A DNA stretch of 64,000 nt from positions 124,001 to 188,000 of the forward strand of contig CAVVAJ010000009.1 in NCBI GenBank assembly GCA_963746255.1, given 5' to 3'. Positions 1 through 10,682 of the stretch are shown here, piece by piece. The notes beneath the pieces are model-generated. The model saw nothing but the letters and a program-made list of their open reading frames with translations. It did no database searches and was not told the origin of the DNA. Numbering within the stretch: position 1 is the stretch's first letter; the number at the start of each line of letters is the position of its first letter. Both the position numbers and the translations under genes were made by a program. Source of the stretch: DAOVXM01 sp963746255 (lineage in GTDB: Bacteria > Chloroflexota > Anaerolineae > Anaerolineales > UBA4823).

Positions 1-1506
1 CACAAGTTTTTCTGCGGGCCGGAGAGCTTCACACCAGATTTGGCCCCGATAATGGGGCAAGCACCAGAACTAGACAATTTCTATGTTGCAGCAGGGTTCA
101 ACTCACTTGGGATTCTACTCGGCGGAGGAGCTGGAAAAGTGTTGGCACAATGGATCGTCGATGGTGTGCCGGATGTTGATGTGACGGAGATTGACATCGC
201 GCGCATGCTCCCCTTCCAAAATACGCCCAAGTACCTGGAAGACCGGGCAGTTGAATTACTTGGATTCATGTTTGAAGAAGGGTACCCGAATAAACAATTC
301 AAAACCGCCCGTAATGTGCGAAAATCAGCGTTCTACGACCGATTGGTTGCGGCCGGCGCCTATTTTGGATCCTATGCCGGGTGGGAGTATCCCGATTGGT
401 TTGCACCTGAAGGGGTTGAACCAAAAGTGGAGTACTCGTGGGGACGGCAGAATTGGTTCGAATATAGTGCTGCAGAACACCGTGCTGTTCGCGAAGGTGT
501 CGGCATGCTGGATTACTCGGTTATGGGTAAACTGTTGGTCCAAGGACGCGATGCCGAAAAACACCTCAACTGTATCTGTGCAAATAATGTAGCTGTGCCA
601 GTAGGCCGGTGTGTCTACACCCAGTGGCTGAACAAACATGGCACGATCGAAGCTGATTTAACCGTCACAAGGCTTGCAGAAGATCAATTTCTCGTTCTCA
701 CAGGTGATGGCACCATAACAGCGGTTCAGGCCTGGTTAAGGCGTAATATCCCTGTTGATGCACATGTTTTCGTGACAAATATCACTTCAGCTTACAGCGT
801 GCTGAATATCCAAGGACCAAAATCACGTGAGCTATTGAGCCGGGTTACACATGCTGATCTAACCAACGAGTCCTTCCCCTTCCTTTCCATGCAGGAGATT
901 GACATTGGCTATGCGTTGGTCAAAGCTATCCGTATTACTTATGTCGGCGAGTTGGGTTGGGAACTTTATATCCCCACCGAGTTTTCCCTGCACGTTTTTG
1001 ATACCCTTTTGGAAGTCGGAAAAGATGTCGGGCTGAAATATTTCGGGCTGCAAGCACTTGACACCTTACGTCTGGAAAAGGCTTATCGAGATTATGGCAA
1101 TGATATCGACAATACGGACACGCCCTTAGAAGTCGGGTTGGGTTACTTTGTAGATTTCGATAAACTAGGTGGTTTCATCGGCAGGGATGCACTCCTGCGG
1201 CGAAAAGAGGCTGGCCTAAAATACCGCATGGTGCAGTTCTTATTGGACGATCCGTATCCCCTGCTGCATTACGGCGAGATCATCTACCGGGACAGCAAAC
1301 CGGTTGGTTATATTATGTCAGGCGGATACGGACATACTTTAGGCGGGGCAGTAGGGGTTGGGCCCGTTGAGAATGACGGGGAAATTGTAACACTGGACTA
1401 TATTAATAGCGGTTACTATGAGATCGATGTCGCGGGTGTGCGTTACCCGGCCAAGGTCTCCCTCAAACCGATGTATGACCCAGGGCTAAAAAGAGTACGC
1501 TGCTAA
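1..1506 (+). CDS. Dimethylglycine/sarcosine dehydrogenase-like protein, C-terminal part (gene cut by left edge)
   Basis: The reading frame is open from base 1, so the start lies outside the window; an internal TTG at 40 is not the true start. The visible ~500 residues begin in the end of a FAD-dependent oxidoreductase (DAO fold) domain and continue into a full GcvT-type aminomethyltransferase domain, including a VQGRDAEK segment and a C-terminal GFIGRDAL segment. The order matches the full-length paralogue at 8105-10585, and many stretches are nearly identical (for example QWLN, ADLTVTRLAED, LNIQGPKSREL). This family oxidatively demethylates dimethylglycine or sarcosine and passes the one-carbon unit to tetrahydrofolate. 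The substrate cannot be decided here. It converges on the AOR gene across a shared hairpin. Confidence 0.85.
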   Translation, partial: HKFFCGPESFTPDLAPIMGQAPELDNFYVAAGFNSLGILLGGGAGKVLAQWIVDGVPDVDVTEIDIARMLPFQNTPKYLEDRAVELLGFMFEEGYPNKQFKTARNVRKSAFYDRLVAAGAYFGSYAGWEYPDWFAPEGVEPKVEYSWGRQNWFEYSAAEHRAVREGVGMLDYSVMGKLLVQGRDAEKHLNCICANNVAVPVGRCVYTQWLNKHGTIEADLTVTRLAEDQFLVLTGDGTITAVQAWLRRNIPVDAHVFVTNITSAYSVLNIQGPKSRELLSRVTHADLTNESFPFLSMQEIDIGYALVKAIRITYVGELGWELYIPTEFSLHVFDTLLEVGKDVGLKYFGLQALDTLRLEKAYRDYGNDIDNTDTPLEVGLGYFVDFDKLGGFIGRDALLRRKEAGLKYRMVQFLLDDPYPLLHYGEIIYRDSKPVGYIMSGGYGHTLGGAVGVGPVENDGEIVTLDYINSGYYEIDVAGVRYPAKVSLKPMYDPGLKRVRC

Positions 1507-1569
1507 CTATCAACCCAGGACCATTTCATAGAATATTAAAGACTAATAGAGTTACCAGGGAAATCAAGC

Positions 1570-1600
1570 AGGGCTGACCAATAAATCGGGTCAGCCCTTT
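1570..1600. terminator. Bidirectional terminator hairpin
   Basis: A perfect 10-bp stem (1570-1579 with 1589-1598) closes a 9-base loop between two convergent genes, 64 bases after the demethylase stop and 52 bases from the AOR stop. The T tract is short on the + strand, so efficiency is uncertain. Confidence 0.65.
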
Positions 1601-1651
1601 GCATGCAAAAGAATGCTATAAATTTGGGTTTACTCCACACAATGAATAAAC

Positions 1652-3586
1652 CTATACCCCCAGCTGATCTGCTACCCAGTCCAGATCTAGTTCGTGTAAC
1701 TTGGAGCGAGTAGGAATACCCGTCTTGACTTCCCAACCACACATTTCGTAGTATGTATCCAATGCGGCATCGAATTCTTCACGGTCAATCTTCCACCCAT
1801 CGCTCACACCGCCCTTGAGCGGTTTGAAGAGCTTTTCTGGAAGCACATCTGATTTCCGGTCAATGCCTTCGCGTGCATTGAAGGCACGCATCATATTGAT
1901 CCGCCGCTCGCCTACCTTTTGGAGTTCCTCAAAACTCACATCATCCCAGCCTGTAACTGTACGCACAGCTTCAACCATATCTTCCGGACCGTATAGCTGC
2001 CACGCTGGGCCATAAACGAACTGGCACAAGTTCAGGCTGTCCATCGCACTGTACATGCGCTGCGAAGCCGCCGTGAAGCGAATTTTCTCGTCGCTTAACG
2101 AGCGGGCTTCTTGCGCCTCGCCGAAGCCAAGTACAGCCATGCGATCTGTATAGTACTCCAGATCGGCTTCGATAACCGGGTCGTGTTCGTGGCTCTGGTG
2201 ATCCGCACCGAAAGGATTTGTAGCGTATATAATCGCTAACGACCGTTTCACTTGGGGCATATGAGCCGGGGCTTCCTGTCCTTTGAAAGTGATCAGGAAC
2301 GCTTCGGTACCGCGCCCAATCTTTTTGGCGGCACGCTTGGAGCCTTCAGCCAGCAAATCCCCGAAGCCATCGCGTTTGGCGATTTTCTCTGTCAGCTTGA
2401 CCATCGACGCGGCGTTACCCCAGGTGAGATCCAATCCATCCGTGTCTTCAAGGGTCAGTTTACCCTCGTTGAAGGACTCGAATGCCCAGGCGATAGTCGC
2501 CCCGCAAGAAATGGAATCCATGCCATATTTGTTGCAAATCTCATTGGCTTTGGCGATTGCTGGCAGATCGTCGATTGCGCAGTAATTACCAAAAGTTGAG
2601 GTCGTTTCGTATTCCGGCCCACCGTAGTGCGGATCGACTTTGTACGCCCCCTCGGTAATTTCGACCACGCGCTTGCAGCGTACAGTACAAGCGTAGCAGG
2701 TATCTCGTCCTGCGCGGTCTTGCTTGCCTTCGGTAGCGCCTCTCAGGATGGTATCGTACATGGTCGTACCGTCGAGGGCTTCCCACCCATCAAATACACC
2801 GCTGGTGTAGTTGTAAGAAGGCAACGATCCAATGGATTGGTTCGAGCCAGTAGTCTCTGCTGTGCCGTATTTTCCCAACCCTGCAATATCCGAATCCGCA
2901 AAATTGGCCGCTCCCCATTTTGCCAATCGTTTAAGACCAGCTTTATCGGCGATACTTGGGCGTTTTTTACCACGCACAGCAACAGCTTTCAAGTTCTTAG
3001 AACCCATCACTGCTCCCATACCCGTGCGCCCATTGGCCCGGTTTGACATGCTGAAAATGCCGGCAAACCGCACACTGTTTTCCCCCGCGGGACCGACTTG
3101 CAGGACTTCAATCTTATCGTCACCCAGCTCCTCTTTTATGCTCGCTTCGGCATCACCGGTGATCTTTCCCCACAGGTGTGTAGCATCGCGCAGTTCGTAT
3201 TCGCCATCGTGGATCCACAAGTAGACAGGCTTCTCGGCCTTGCCCTTAATCACAATAGCATCAAATCCAGAGAACTTGAGTTCGGCGGGCCAGAAACCTC
3301 CACCTTGTGAATCGCCAATCGCTCCAGTAAGTGGTGATTTTGCGGCAGCGGTCATGCGGCTCTGGCCAGAGATAGCCGTGCCTGTAAGGACGCTGAGCGC
3401 CAGCACCAGGACGTTTTCTGGGCCGAGCGGGTCTACCCCAGCAGGCATTTCTTTTAGCAGGTAATGCATCGCCATCGCACTGCCGCCCATGTATTTCCGG
3501 TAGAAGGCTGTACCGGGTTCTTCAACGCTGAACTGACCGCTGGTGAGGTCTATATGCAAGATTTTTCCGTTATACCCATGAGCCAT
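1652..3586 (-). CDS. aor: Tungsten-dependent aldehyde:ferredoxin oxidoreductase
   Basis: A 644-residue protein of the usual AOR length. It oxidises aldehydes to carboxylic acids, passing electrons to ferredoxin, with a bis-pyranopterin tungsten centre and one [4Fe-4S] cluster in the cytoplasm. The N-terminal start matches AOR domain 1 (GYNGKILHIDLTSG), followed by GRTGMGAVMGSKNLKA. The cluster cysteines are C297, C300 and C304 (CYACTVRC) and C521 (LNLCQF). The ATG at 3586 has an AAGGAGAG ribosome site six bases upstream. A MoaD-like sulfur carrier gene lies 45 bases upstream on the same strand, as is common for this family, so the two are probably co-transcribed. The aldehyde substrate is unknown. 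Formaldehyde from the neighbouring demethylases is only a guess. Confidence 0.95.
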   Translation of the reverse strand: MAHGYNGKILHIDLTSGQFSVEEPGTAFYRKYMGGSAMAMHYLLKEMPAGVDPLGPENVLVLALSVLTGTAISGQSRMTAAAKSPLTGAIGDSQGGGFWPAELKFSGFDAIVIKGKAEKPVYLWIHDGEYELRDATHLWGKITGDAEASIKEELGDDKIEVLQVGPAGENSVRFAGIFSMSNRANGRTGMGAVMGSKNLKAVAVRGKKRPSIADKAGLKRLAKWGAANFADSDIAGLGKYGTAETTGSNQSIGSLPSYNYTSGVFDGWEALDGTTMYDTILRGATEGKQDRAGRDTCYACTVRCKRVVEITEGAYKVDPHYGGPEYETTSTFGNYCAIDDLPAIAKANEICNKYGMDSISCGATIAWAFESFNEGKLTLEDTDGLDLTWGNAASMVKLTEKIAKRDGFGDLLAEGSKRAAKKIGRGTEAFLITFKGQEAPAHMPQVKRSLAIIYATNPFGADHQSHEHDPVIEADLEYYTDRMAVLGFGEAQEARSLSDEKIRFTAASQRMYSAMDSLNLCQFVYGPAWQLYGPEDMVEAVRTVTGWDDVSFEELQKVGERRINMMRAFNAREGIDRKSDVLPEKLFKPLKGGVSDGWKIDREEFDAALDTYYEMCGWEVKTGIPTRSKLHELDLDWVADQLGV

Positions 3587-3631
3587 TGGTTTCTCTCCTT
3601 CTCTTCTTATTTACTTGAACGTAAGGGTGCT

Positions 3632-3865
3632 CTAACCGCCGCTAACCGATGAAAACAGCTTTACTTCGTCCCCATCTTGTAATTGTCGCGATTTATCTGT
3701 TTCGTGAACACCGTTCACACTGATTACTACTTTGCGCTCGATGCCAAGCTCATTTAGGATATCCGTAAGTGTTGCTCCTAATTCAAGCTGCAGGACCGTA
3801 AGCCCCTGGGTTTCGGGGGGGAGCTTCTCTCGTAAGATTGAATAAAGCTGCAGGTGAACTTCCAA
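3632..3865 (-). CDS. MoaD/ThiS-family sulfur carrier protein
   Basis: A 77-residue ubiquitin-like protein ending in the diagnostic Gly-Gly (SSVSGG), which is adenylated and thiocarboxylated to donate sulfur to molybdopterin or tungstopterin. The start is taken as TTG at 3865, because GAGG lies five bases upstream and no ATG fits; an in-frame TAG lies a few codons further up. It directly precedes aor, which points to service of the tungsten cofactor and not thiamine. A decayed homologue lies at 7876-8078. Confidence 0.85.
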   Translation of the reverse strand: MEVHLQLYSILREKLPPETQGLTVLQLELGATLTDILNELGIERKVVISVNGVHETDKSRQLQDGDEVKLFSSVSGG

Positions 3866-4103
3866 CGATACCTCTGCACTTACAAACTGCTATATCTTTT
3901 CCAGTCCTTCAAAATCTGGCAGGAAGCATTTCTGCCATTATTGCCGGTCACACCTACACCAGGGTGGTTTGCAGTATTACCATTACTCAAGTATAAACCA
4001 TCGATTGGAGTATGGTATCGTACTTATCCTGGAATCGGTCGCATCCACGTGAATTGGTTTAGGGTCATTTCTCCTTGTCTCTCGCAGTTCATCCCAATTA
4101 CCT

Positions 4104-6455
4104 TCACTCAATGAGTTCGTCCAGTGCCTTCATCAATGTTACAAGCAGGATATCAGCATGTTCTTTCTGAAACATAATCGGAGGACGGATTTTTAGGGTC
4201 GGGTAGTGCTGCCCGGTGGTTCCTATAAGAACGCCGTTCTCACGCATATGATTCATGATGCGGTCAGCCATTTCTGGGTCAAGCGTGCCATCAGTCTTAA
4301 CGATATCTATGCCCTGGAGCAGTCCCGAACCGTGTAGTTTCCCAATCACAGGATAAACCTTCTTTAGTAGTGCAAAACGCTCTCTCAGATATTGGCCGAT
4401 TTCAAGCGCATTAAGCTGCAACGCTTCCTTTTCCATCACCTCAAGTACAGCCAATCCCGCTGCACAGGATACAGGGTTACCACCGAAGGTATTGAAGTAA
4501 CCCATTTCAATAGCGAGGGCTTCGGCAATCTCCGGGCGGGTTACCAAAGCAGCAATTGGATGTCCATTGCCCATTGGCTTTCCCAAGGTCACAATATCGG
4601 GTATCACATCATCGAATTGAAAACCCCAAAAATGCTGGCCGAGGCGCCCAAAACCCCCCTGGACTTCATCAGCAATACAAAGTCCACCGGCTGCACGTGT
4701 CTCTGTAAAAAGTGTGTTGAGATAAGCTTTTGGCGAGGTGTAAATGCCATCACTAACGAAAGCTGTATCTAAGATCAGCATCGCCGGCTGATGCCCATGC
4801 TCGCCCAAGGCCTTGATCGCACTACCTATGCCGGAATCAGGCTTGTGGAAAGTGGTATCTGAGGTGGGCGCGTATAGAGTCTGCACATGCGATGGCAACT
4901 TCTTTTGCGGAATTGTTTCGGTGCTAAACTGAGTAGTGGCGGCAGCGCTGCCGTGATATGAGAATTTGGTAATCAGAACGCCGCTGTTGCCAGATACGAG
5001 TTTCGACATCTGCCAGGCAAGCTCGTTGGCTTCAGACCCGGTACACACAAACATGCAGACGCTGAGCGGCTCCGGCATCCGTTTGGTAATCTGCTCTGCC
5101 AGCTCAAGGATATGTCCGTGCATATAGCGTGTGCTGGTATTCAGTCGCTGCGCCTGGTTAGTAATTGCTTTCACTACATGTGGGTGACAGTGGCCAACAT
5201 GGGCGACATTATTGTATGCATCAAGGTAACGGTTGCCATCACCATCATATAACCAGACACCTTCGCCGCGCACAATATGCAGTGGGCGTTCGTAGAACAG
5301 GTACGCGCAAGGGCCTAGCAGACGAGCCCTACGCAACAAATGGGATTGGAGTGTTTCCTTTGCATCTTTTGGCACCGAATTCACTTCCTCCACTTCCCAT
5401 AAACCACAGACCCGGAAGAATTTCCTAGTAACATCTGCCGGGTTCTGGGCGCGCCATGCCTCTAGTGTGAGCCACGTCTGTTCGATACCCCCGGTAATGT
5501 ACTCACTATTACTCGGATGGATAGTCACTCGCCAGGATGCGATTACGTTCAGCATTGTCAAACGTGCTGCTATCAGGTCATATAGGATTCGCAGCTCTGC
5601 GTCTTCAAGCGGAATCATCTCGTTGTAACCAGCGATGATTTCCGCTGCCGCTCCTACAGGATTAGCCTGCCCACGAAGCATCGGTGCGATGGTGGTGGCC
5701 AAATCGTTGATCAGGAGTGTATGAGTCATATCCCCAAAGTCAATAATACCAACAATGCAACCGGGATCATTCTCTGCCACGAGGATATTATCAGGCACGA
5801 AGTCATTGTGAACAATCTGCGCCCGTAGTTTTGGTATAAGGGGGAGCACATTCCGATCAAAGCGATCCAGGAAGTAGCTGACCAGTTCGTGATGATTTTC
5901 ATCAGTAATATGGGGCAAATACTGTCTGAGTTTTGCAGTATGCTTCAAGTCCCATAGCAGGTCATAATCCGCTGCAGGATGGAAAAAACCGCGTAAATCC
6001 AGAACGAGCCGGGCCAGGCACGATCCCATCGGACGGAGCAGTGTAGGTTCGGTGGGGTCGTCCTGCGGAGGAGCACCCGATAAGTAGGTTAGTAAACGTA
6101 CACAGTGTTTTGTGCCACTCTCAGCTTGAATCTGCTCGATAGCCATCCCGTTTCGAGACAGTACGACTTCGGGAACGGGTAATTCGGGGTTTACTATGGC
6201 GATATGTTCCAGGGCCTTGAGCTGCATATCAATGACCGCGGGATCCTCAGCGCTGTTGGCAATTTTTATTACAAATTGTTCCCCGTCTTCCGTGCTGATA
6301 CGGATGTTCTGGTCTCGCTCACTGTCGAGCGGAAACAGTTTACCGGTTAGCCCGAACAGCTTGTCGGCGAATTCTTTCACTTGTTCTATGGTAAAACCTG
6401 GAGAATGGGTCTTCAATAGATCATCTTGATAAAGGTTATTTTTCGCGGTAGACAT
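4104..6455 (-). CDS. APH-type kinase fused to class III PLP aminotransferase/phospho-lyase
   Basis: A 783-residue two-domain protein. Residues ~20-330 form an aminoglycoside phosphotransferase/hydroxylysine-kinase-like domain with the catalytic loop H216-N-D218 through N223 and the metal-binding D239-F-G. Residues ~360-783 form a class III aminotransferase with the PLP lysine K626 in [10 protein letters not shown]. In related enzymes the kinase phosphorylates a hydroxylated amine and the PLP domain either eliminates phosphate (ethanolamine-phosphate or phosphohydroxylysine phospho-lyase) or transaminates, so the fusion could carry out two consecutive steps. The true substrate is unknown. The start ATG has a GGAG seven bases upstream. 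It stands between the AOR operon and the GNAT gene on the same strand. Confidence 0.88.
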   Translation of the reverse strand: MSTAKNNLYQDDLLKTHSPGFTIEQVKEFADKLFGLTGKLFPLDSERDQNIRISTEDGEQFVIKIANSAEDPAVIDMQLKALEHIAIVNPELPVPEVVLSRNGMAIEQIQAESGTKHCVRLLTYLSGAPPQDDPTEPTLLRPMGSCLARLVLDLRGFFHPAADYDLLWDLKHTAKLRQYLPHITDENHHELVSYFLDRFDRNVLPLIPKLRAQIVHNDFVPDNILVAENDPGCIVGIIDFGDMTHTLLINDLATTIAPMLRGQANPVGAAAEIIAGYNEMIPLEDAELRILYDLIAARLTMLNVIASWRVTIHPSNSEYITGGIEQTWLTLEAWRAQNPADVTRKFFRVCGLWEVEEVNSVPKDAKETLQSHLLRRARLLGPCAYLFYERPLHIVRGEGVWLYDGDGNRYLDAYNNVAHVGHCHPHVVKAITNQAQRLNTSTRYMHGHILELAEQITKRMPEPLSVCMFVCTGSEANELAWQMSKLVSGNSGVLITKFSYHGSAAATTQFSTETIPQKKLPSHVQTLYAPTSDTTFHKPDSGIGSAIKALGEHGHQPAMLILDTAFVSDGIYTSPKAYLNTLFTETRAAGGLCIADEVQGGFGRLGQHFWGFQFDDVIPDIVTLGKPMGNGHPIAALVTRPEIAEALAIEMGYFNTFGGNPVSCAAGLAVLEVMEKEALQLNALEIGQYLRERFALLKKVYPVIGKLHGSGLLQGIDIVKTDGTLDPEMADRIMNHMRENGVLIGTTGQHYPTLKIRPPIMFQKEHADILLVTLMKALDELIE

Positions 6456-6678
6456 ACCATATCTCCATATGACAAAAGCGTTTGAAGGTAAATTCTAAGT
6501 ACAATCGTCAAACATCTGGCGGTACTCCCTATCTTCCATCGTTTTGTTCACCTGCACGGCGTTTTACACCTGACAATTCGCTTTGCTCCAACTGAAATGC
6601 TAAATAACGAGCCGCTTTGCTCTCGGTACAGCTGAATCAGTTGTTATCGGGATTGGGTCGCATTTATATAGCGGCTAG

Positions 6679-7639
6679 CTATGTATTTATATCCTTCTGG
6701 CATTGCAACCACTCCGGGTCGCGGGCATAACCCAGCTTATTAAAAAGTGCCTGCATCGGGTAATTTTGAATAGCGGTACAGGTCTTCAGGACCGGATAGC
6801 CATGTTCTCTGGCATAAGCAATTCCACGTAACTGCATCGCAAGACCAATGCCTTGCCTCCGATAAGCCCGTCGGACCCCTAGCAACCCGCCCAGCAGCAC
6901 ATCACTATCAGGGTCTTTGCCCAATTCTCTCAAACCAACGTACTCATCGCCAAGCGCAGCGATGAAGTAGGCATCGTGCAGGATGGTGGGACCGTTCAAT
7001 CCCCATTTTACCCATTCATCAAAGCCCTGTTTTTCTTTCTGAAAATCTTCTTGTGGCACGTCTTTGAATGCTTCCCAGTACAGCGCATGAATTTTTCTGT
7101 CACGGTCAGGGTCGAATTCCATTTCGCGCAGGGTTTTGATGACGATTCCCTTACCCTGAAGGTTCCCCTCGAGATCCGCGTATGGGCTGGGGTCGAAGGA
7201 TGCAATATCAAGATGGACGGGGGTCTCACGAAATGCTTCGTAGAAACCGCGCTTCTGCAGAAAGGGGAAACCCTGTGGCAGGTTTGTGAAAGCATCGGCG
7301 CGAAGGACACGCGGATCAAAGGTCTGCAGATCAGCCATGATTTGATCATAAAGTACCGTTCCAAACCCCTGCTGATGATAGTTCGGGCTGACTTCAACAT
7401 TAATATTGAATCTCTGCGGGTGATATTCAAAGATATTTTGCCCATAGGATCCAAAGCCGACAACGTCTCCGATCTTTGACGGCCACCCAGCGCTTGTACT
7501 TGCACTTGGGGTTGCTGTTTCGATTAGCTTCCGCCCAACCTTCCGGCGTTCGAGGCCGTTCCGGCCAAACAATGTTCAAGCTATTGTGAATGTTTACTAT
7601 AGCCGGGTAGTCCTCTGCTGTGAAAATGCGGATATTCAT
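6679..7639 (-). CDS. Tandem GNAT-family N-acetyltransferase, frameshifted
   Basis: Two reading frames together encode one protein of about 319 residues with two GNAT folds. The N-terminal part starts MNIRIFTAEDYPAIV at the ATG at 7639, and the C-terminal part holds a clear acetyl-CoA loop (RRAYRRQGIGLAMQLRG). The frames join if one base is dropped from the TTT run at 7475-7477 (AAA on the coding strand), giving WVAV-KIGDVVGFGSYG across the junction. The total length is 3n+1, which agrees with a single extra base. It may therefore be intact in the organism. GNAT proteins acetylate amines or ribosomal proteins using acetyl-CoA; the substrate is unknown. Confidence 0.75.
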
Positions 7640-7875
7640 CTTTTCCATTCTCAACAATACTCACACAAGTTAAATTGATAGCGATCCAACCTGATTATAT
7701 GCTCATCCCCTCCATACACCCAATTTTTCAAGTGCTTGTAACTAATTTCCATGCCTCAATAGATCGAATTGAGGTTAGCGAATAAAACCTCAATAATATG
7801 TTTTTATCCTACAAGAAAAACATCTTTCTATGTCAATCCCTTCTAGTGTCACACGGGCATCAGAATGCATCTCGA

Positions 7876-8078
7876 TCAGCTTATTGAGCTTACGCTTTTT
7901 ATCTTCAACGTCGATTACAAACAGCCCTCATTGACTCAGATCATAATTTTGCGCTCAATACCATGCTCCTCAAGGAGATGGGCAATTGCTGCTCCTTCGT
8001 ATAACTGCAAGATAATACACCTTTTCGATTTTAGGAGAGCATTTCTCTTAGGACAGAGTAGATTTGCAGTTGAACTAC
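7876..8078 (-). pseudogene. Decayed moaD/thiS-like sulfur carrier gene
   Basis: Read on the minus strand, the stretch matches the intact carrier at 3632-3865 along its whole length: VVQLQIYSVLREML, then after a stop and a shift LQLYEGAAIAHLLEEHGIER followed by KIMI, then a stop, VNEG, a further stop, and KIKSVSSIS where the intact copy has EVKLFSSVSGG. There are at least three in-frame stops and one frameshift, and the terminal Gly-Gly is gone. It starts about 27 bases after the stop of the full-length demethylase, so a carrier gene once followed that gene. Confidence 0.75.
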
Positions 8079-8104
8079 CCCAGTTTCGTTTTGTGCCGAT
8101 ATTT

Positions 8105-10585
8105 TTAAGAACGAACTCTAATACCTTGAGGATCATACATCGGTCGCAGCGAAGCCCTGGCGGGATAACGCTCACCGGCAATATCAATCTCGTAGCTACC
8201 ACTATTTATGAAATCCGCGGATGCGCCATCTTCGTTCTCAACGAAGCCCATCCCAATAGCACCACCGAGCGTAAAACCATACGCACCGGTTTGTAAATAA
8301 CCAACGATCACCCCATCCCGGTAGATAATTTCGTTCCCGTACAGGAGTGGTTCCGGATCGTTTAGCATGAATTGGACCATTCGATATTTCAGAAGACCGA
8401 TTTCTTTATGTTGTACGAGTGCGTCTCTGCCAATAAAACCGCCTGGTTTGTCGAATTTTACAACAAAGCCAAGACCTGCCTCAAGGGGAGTATCCATATT
8501 ATCCATATCATGACCGTACTCTCGGTAGGCTTTCTCAATTCTGAGGGAATTCAGAGCCTGGAAGCCCGCGTGCTTTAGACCCAGATCTAGACCAGCCTCA
8601 ACGACGGTCTCGTACACATGGGCAGAAAACTCAGTTGGGACATATAGTTCAAAACCCAATTCGCCTTCATAGGTAACCCGCATTGCGTGTACTAGCGCAT
8701 AGTTAATGTCAACCTCTTTAGCAGTCATGTAGGGAAATGCTTCTTTCGATACGTCAGCTGTTGTAACCCGCCGCATAAGTTCACGAGATTTGGGTCCCTG
8801 GATATTCAGAAGCGTGTACCCAGAAGTCATATCGGTGACAAAAACGTGGGACTCATAGGGGATATGCTTTTTCAACCACATGAGGTCATGGGTATAGAAA
8901 TCACCTGCACTGACGATGAAGTATTTGTCCTCTGCCAGACGGGTAACGGTTAAGTCCGCTTCCATCCCGCCGCGCTCATTCAGCCATTGTGTGTAAACAA
9001 CTTTGCCAACGGGAACAGCGACATCATTTGCGCAAATATTATTCAAAACCTTTTCTGCATCGCGGCCCTGCACTAAAAATTTCGACATGGAAGTGACATC
9101 CATGAGGATCACATCTTCACGGCAGGCTTTATGCTCCGCTGCCAGGTATTCAAACCAGTTCTGCCTACCCCAGGTGTACTTTTCGATCTTGGCTTCGACG
9201 TCCCTAGGGGCGTACCAGTCAGGGATTTCCCAACCCATGCCTTCGGTAAAGAATGCGCCGGCGTTTACTAGTTGCTCATGGATGGCGGTCTTGCGAATGT
9301 TACGGGCGGTCTCCATGGTTGTATTGGGAAAGATAAGATGATATTGCCAACCCAAGGTCTCCACCGTACGGTCTGTCAAGTATTTCTGATTGCCCTGGAA
9401 GGGGAAGCATCGAGCGATGTCGATATGCAAGGATTCAACCGGACAATATCCATCTACAATCCACTGGGCCATAATCTTCCCGACCCCACCACCTTGTAGA
9501 ATACCTAAGGAGTTCAGCCCGGCTGCAACATAGAAGTTCTTTAGTTCTGGGGCCTCGCCAAGGAGCGGACCTCCATCAGGTGTAAAGCTCTCCGGACCGC
9601 AGAAAAACTTATGAATTCCAGCACTTTGGAGTATGGGAACACGCTCCATGGCAATTTCAACGTATGGCATCATGCGGTCCCAATCAGGTTGTATCTCACC
9701 AAAGGAGAAATTTTTAGGAATGCCTTCTACCCCCCAAGGAGCAGCAACAGGTTCAAAAAAACCAACCAAAAGACCACCCACCTCTTCCCTGAAGTAGGCG
9801 AAACGGCCAAAATCTTCGATGATTGGTAAATCTGGATGCACGCCTTCGATTGGTTCAGTAAGTAAATAGTAATGCTCTGCTGCCTGCAACGGTATGTTGA
9901 CCCCAGCAAGTTTTCCCAACTCGCGGCCCCACAAACCGGCACAATTAACTACAATCTCAGCTTCTATTTCTCCACTTTGAGTGACCACCCCTGTTACACA
10001 CCCATCTTTTTGTTTAATTCCAATTACTTCGGTTTCCTCGAAAATCTGTACCCCACCCATACGAGCGCCTTTGGCCAGCGCCATCGTAAAGTCAACTGGA
10101 TTGGCACGCCCATCTTCCGGCGTATAAAATCCGGCTAGAATATCGCTGGTTTTGGCGAGCGGCCACATCTCCTTAACTTCTGATGGTGAGATTTCATGAT
10201 AATTGACCCCAAGTCTTCGAGCGGCAACAGCCATCCTGCGCCTCTCTTCCAGCCACTCTGAGGTACACGCCAGCTGTAGGTAACCAATCGGAGTAAATCC
10301 GGTTGGTTGACCGGTTTCCGCTTCAAGAGTTTTCATAAGCTCGATAGTGTAGGATGACATTTCAACACTTAGCTCATCCCCGCTGGGCGTCACGACCAAC
10401 CCAGCTGCGTGCCATGTGGTCCCTGCTGTCAATTGGCTGCGTTCCAACAACACGACATCCAGCCAACCGAGTTTTGTTAAATGATAGGCCACGCTGCACC
10501 CAATCACACCACCTCCAATAATTACTACTTGCGCATGTGGGGGCAGTGATGCATTATCATGTTTATGCTGTTGATCCTTTGTCAT
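8105..10585 (-). CDS. FAD-dependent dimethylglycine/sarcosine dehydrogenase-like protein fused to GcvT domain
   Basis: An 826-residue protein. Residues ~18-50 form the dinucleotide fold with GGGVIG. H59 in GTTWHAAGLV matches the histidine that binds FAD covalently in mitochondrial dimethylglycine and sarcosine dehydrogenases. The DAO-type domain runs to ~residue 370 and a GcvT-type folate-binding aminomethyltransferase domain occupies ~430-820. The expected reaction is oxidative N-demethylation with transfer of the methylene unit to tetrahydrofolate. The ATG at 10585 has GGTGGAG upstream. An Lrp/AsnC regulator gene lies 97 bases upstream on the same strand and may control it. It is a paralogue of the partial gene at the left edge. 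Substrate preference among dimethylglycine, sarcosine and other N-methyl amino acids cannot be read from sequence. Confidence 0.9.
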   Translation of the reverse strand: MTKDQQHKHDNASLPPHAQVVIIGGGVIGCSVAYHLTKLGWLDVVLLERSQLTAGTTWHAAGLVVTPSGDELSVEMSSYTIELMKTLEAETGQPTGFTPIGYLQLACTSEWLEERRRMAVAARRLGVNYHEISPSEVKEMWPLAKTSDILAGFYTPEDGRANPVDFTMALAKGARMGGVQIFEETEVIGIKQKDGCVTGVVTQSGEIEAEIVVNCAGLWGRELGKLAGVNIPLQAAEHYYLLTEPIEGVHPDLPIIEDFGRFAYFREEVGGLLVGFFEPVAAPWGVEGIPKNFSFGEIQPDWDRMMPYVEIAMERVPILQSAGIHKFFCGPESFTPDGGPLLGEAPELKNFYVAAGLNSLGILQGGGVGKIMAQWIVDGYCPVESLHIDIARCFPFQGNQKYLTDRTVETLGWQYHLIFPNTTMETARNIRKTAIHEQLVNAGAFFTEGMGWEIPDWYAPRDVEAKIEKYTWGRQNWFEYLAAEHKACREDVILMDVTSMSKFLVQGRDAEKVLNNICANDVAVPVGKVVYTQWLNERGGMEADLTVTRLAEDKYFIVSAGDFYTHDLMWLKKHIPYESHVFVTDMTSGYTLLNIQGPKSRELMRRVTTADVSKEAFPYMTAKEVDINYALVHAMRVTYEGELGFELYVPTEFSAHVYETVVEAGLDLGLKHAGFQALNSLRIEKAYREYGHDMDNMDTPLEAGLGFVVKFDKPGGFIGRDALVQHKEIGLLKYRMVQFMLNDPEPLLYGNEIIYRDGVIVGYLQTGAYGFTLGGAIGMGFVENEDGASADFINSGSYEIDIAGERYPARASLRPMYDPQGIRVRS

Positions 10586-10682
10586 TTCTTACTCCACCAT
10601 AGACCGGACGATATTGTGGCTTTTGGATTATGATTTAGGACAAAGTAGCAGAAAAGCCCGTTCTATTATCTAATCCCTGAGC

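Noticed and set aside
3854..4114. 86-codon plus-strand frame between moaD and the fusion aminotransferase
   Set aside because: No ribosome site and no family; it overlaps the starts or ends of clear genes on the other strand.
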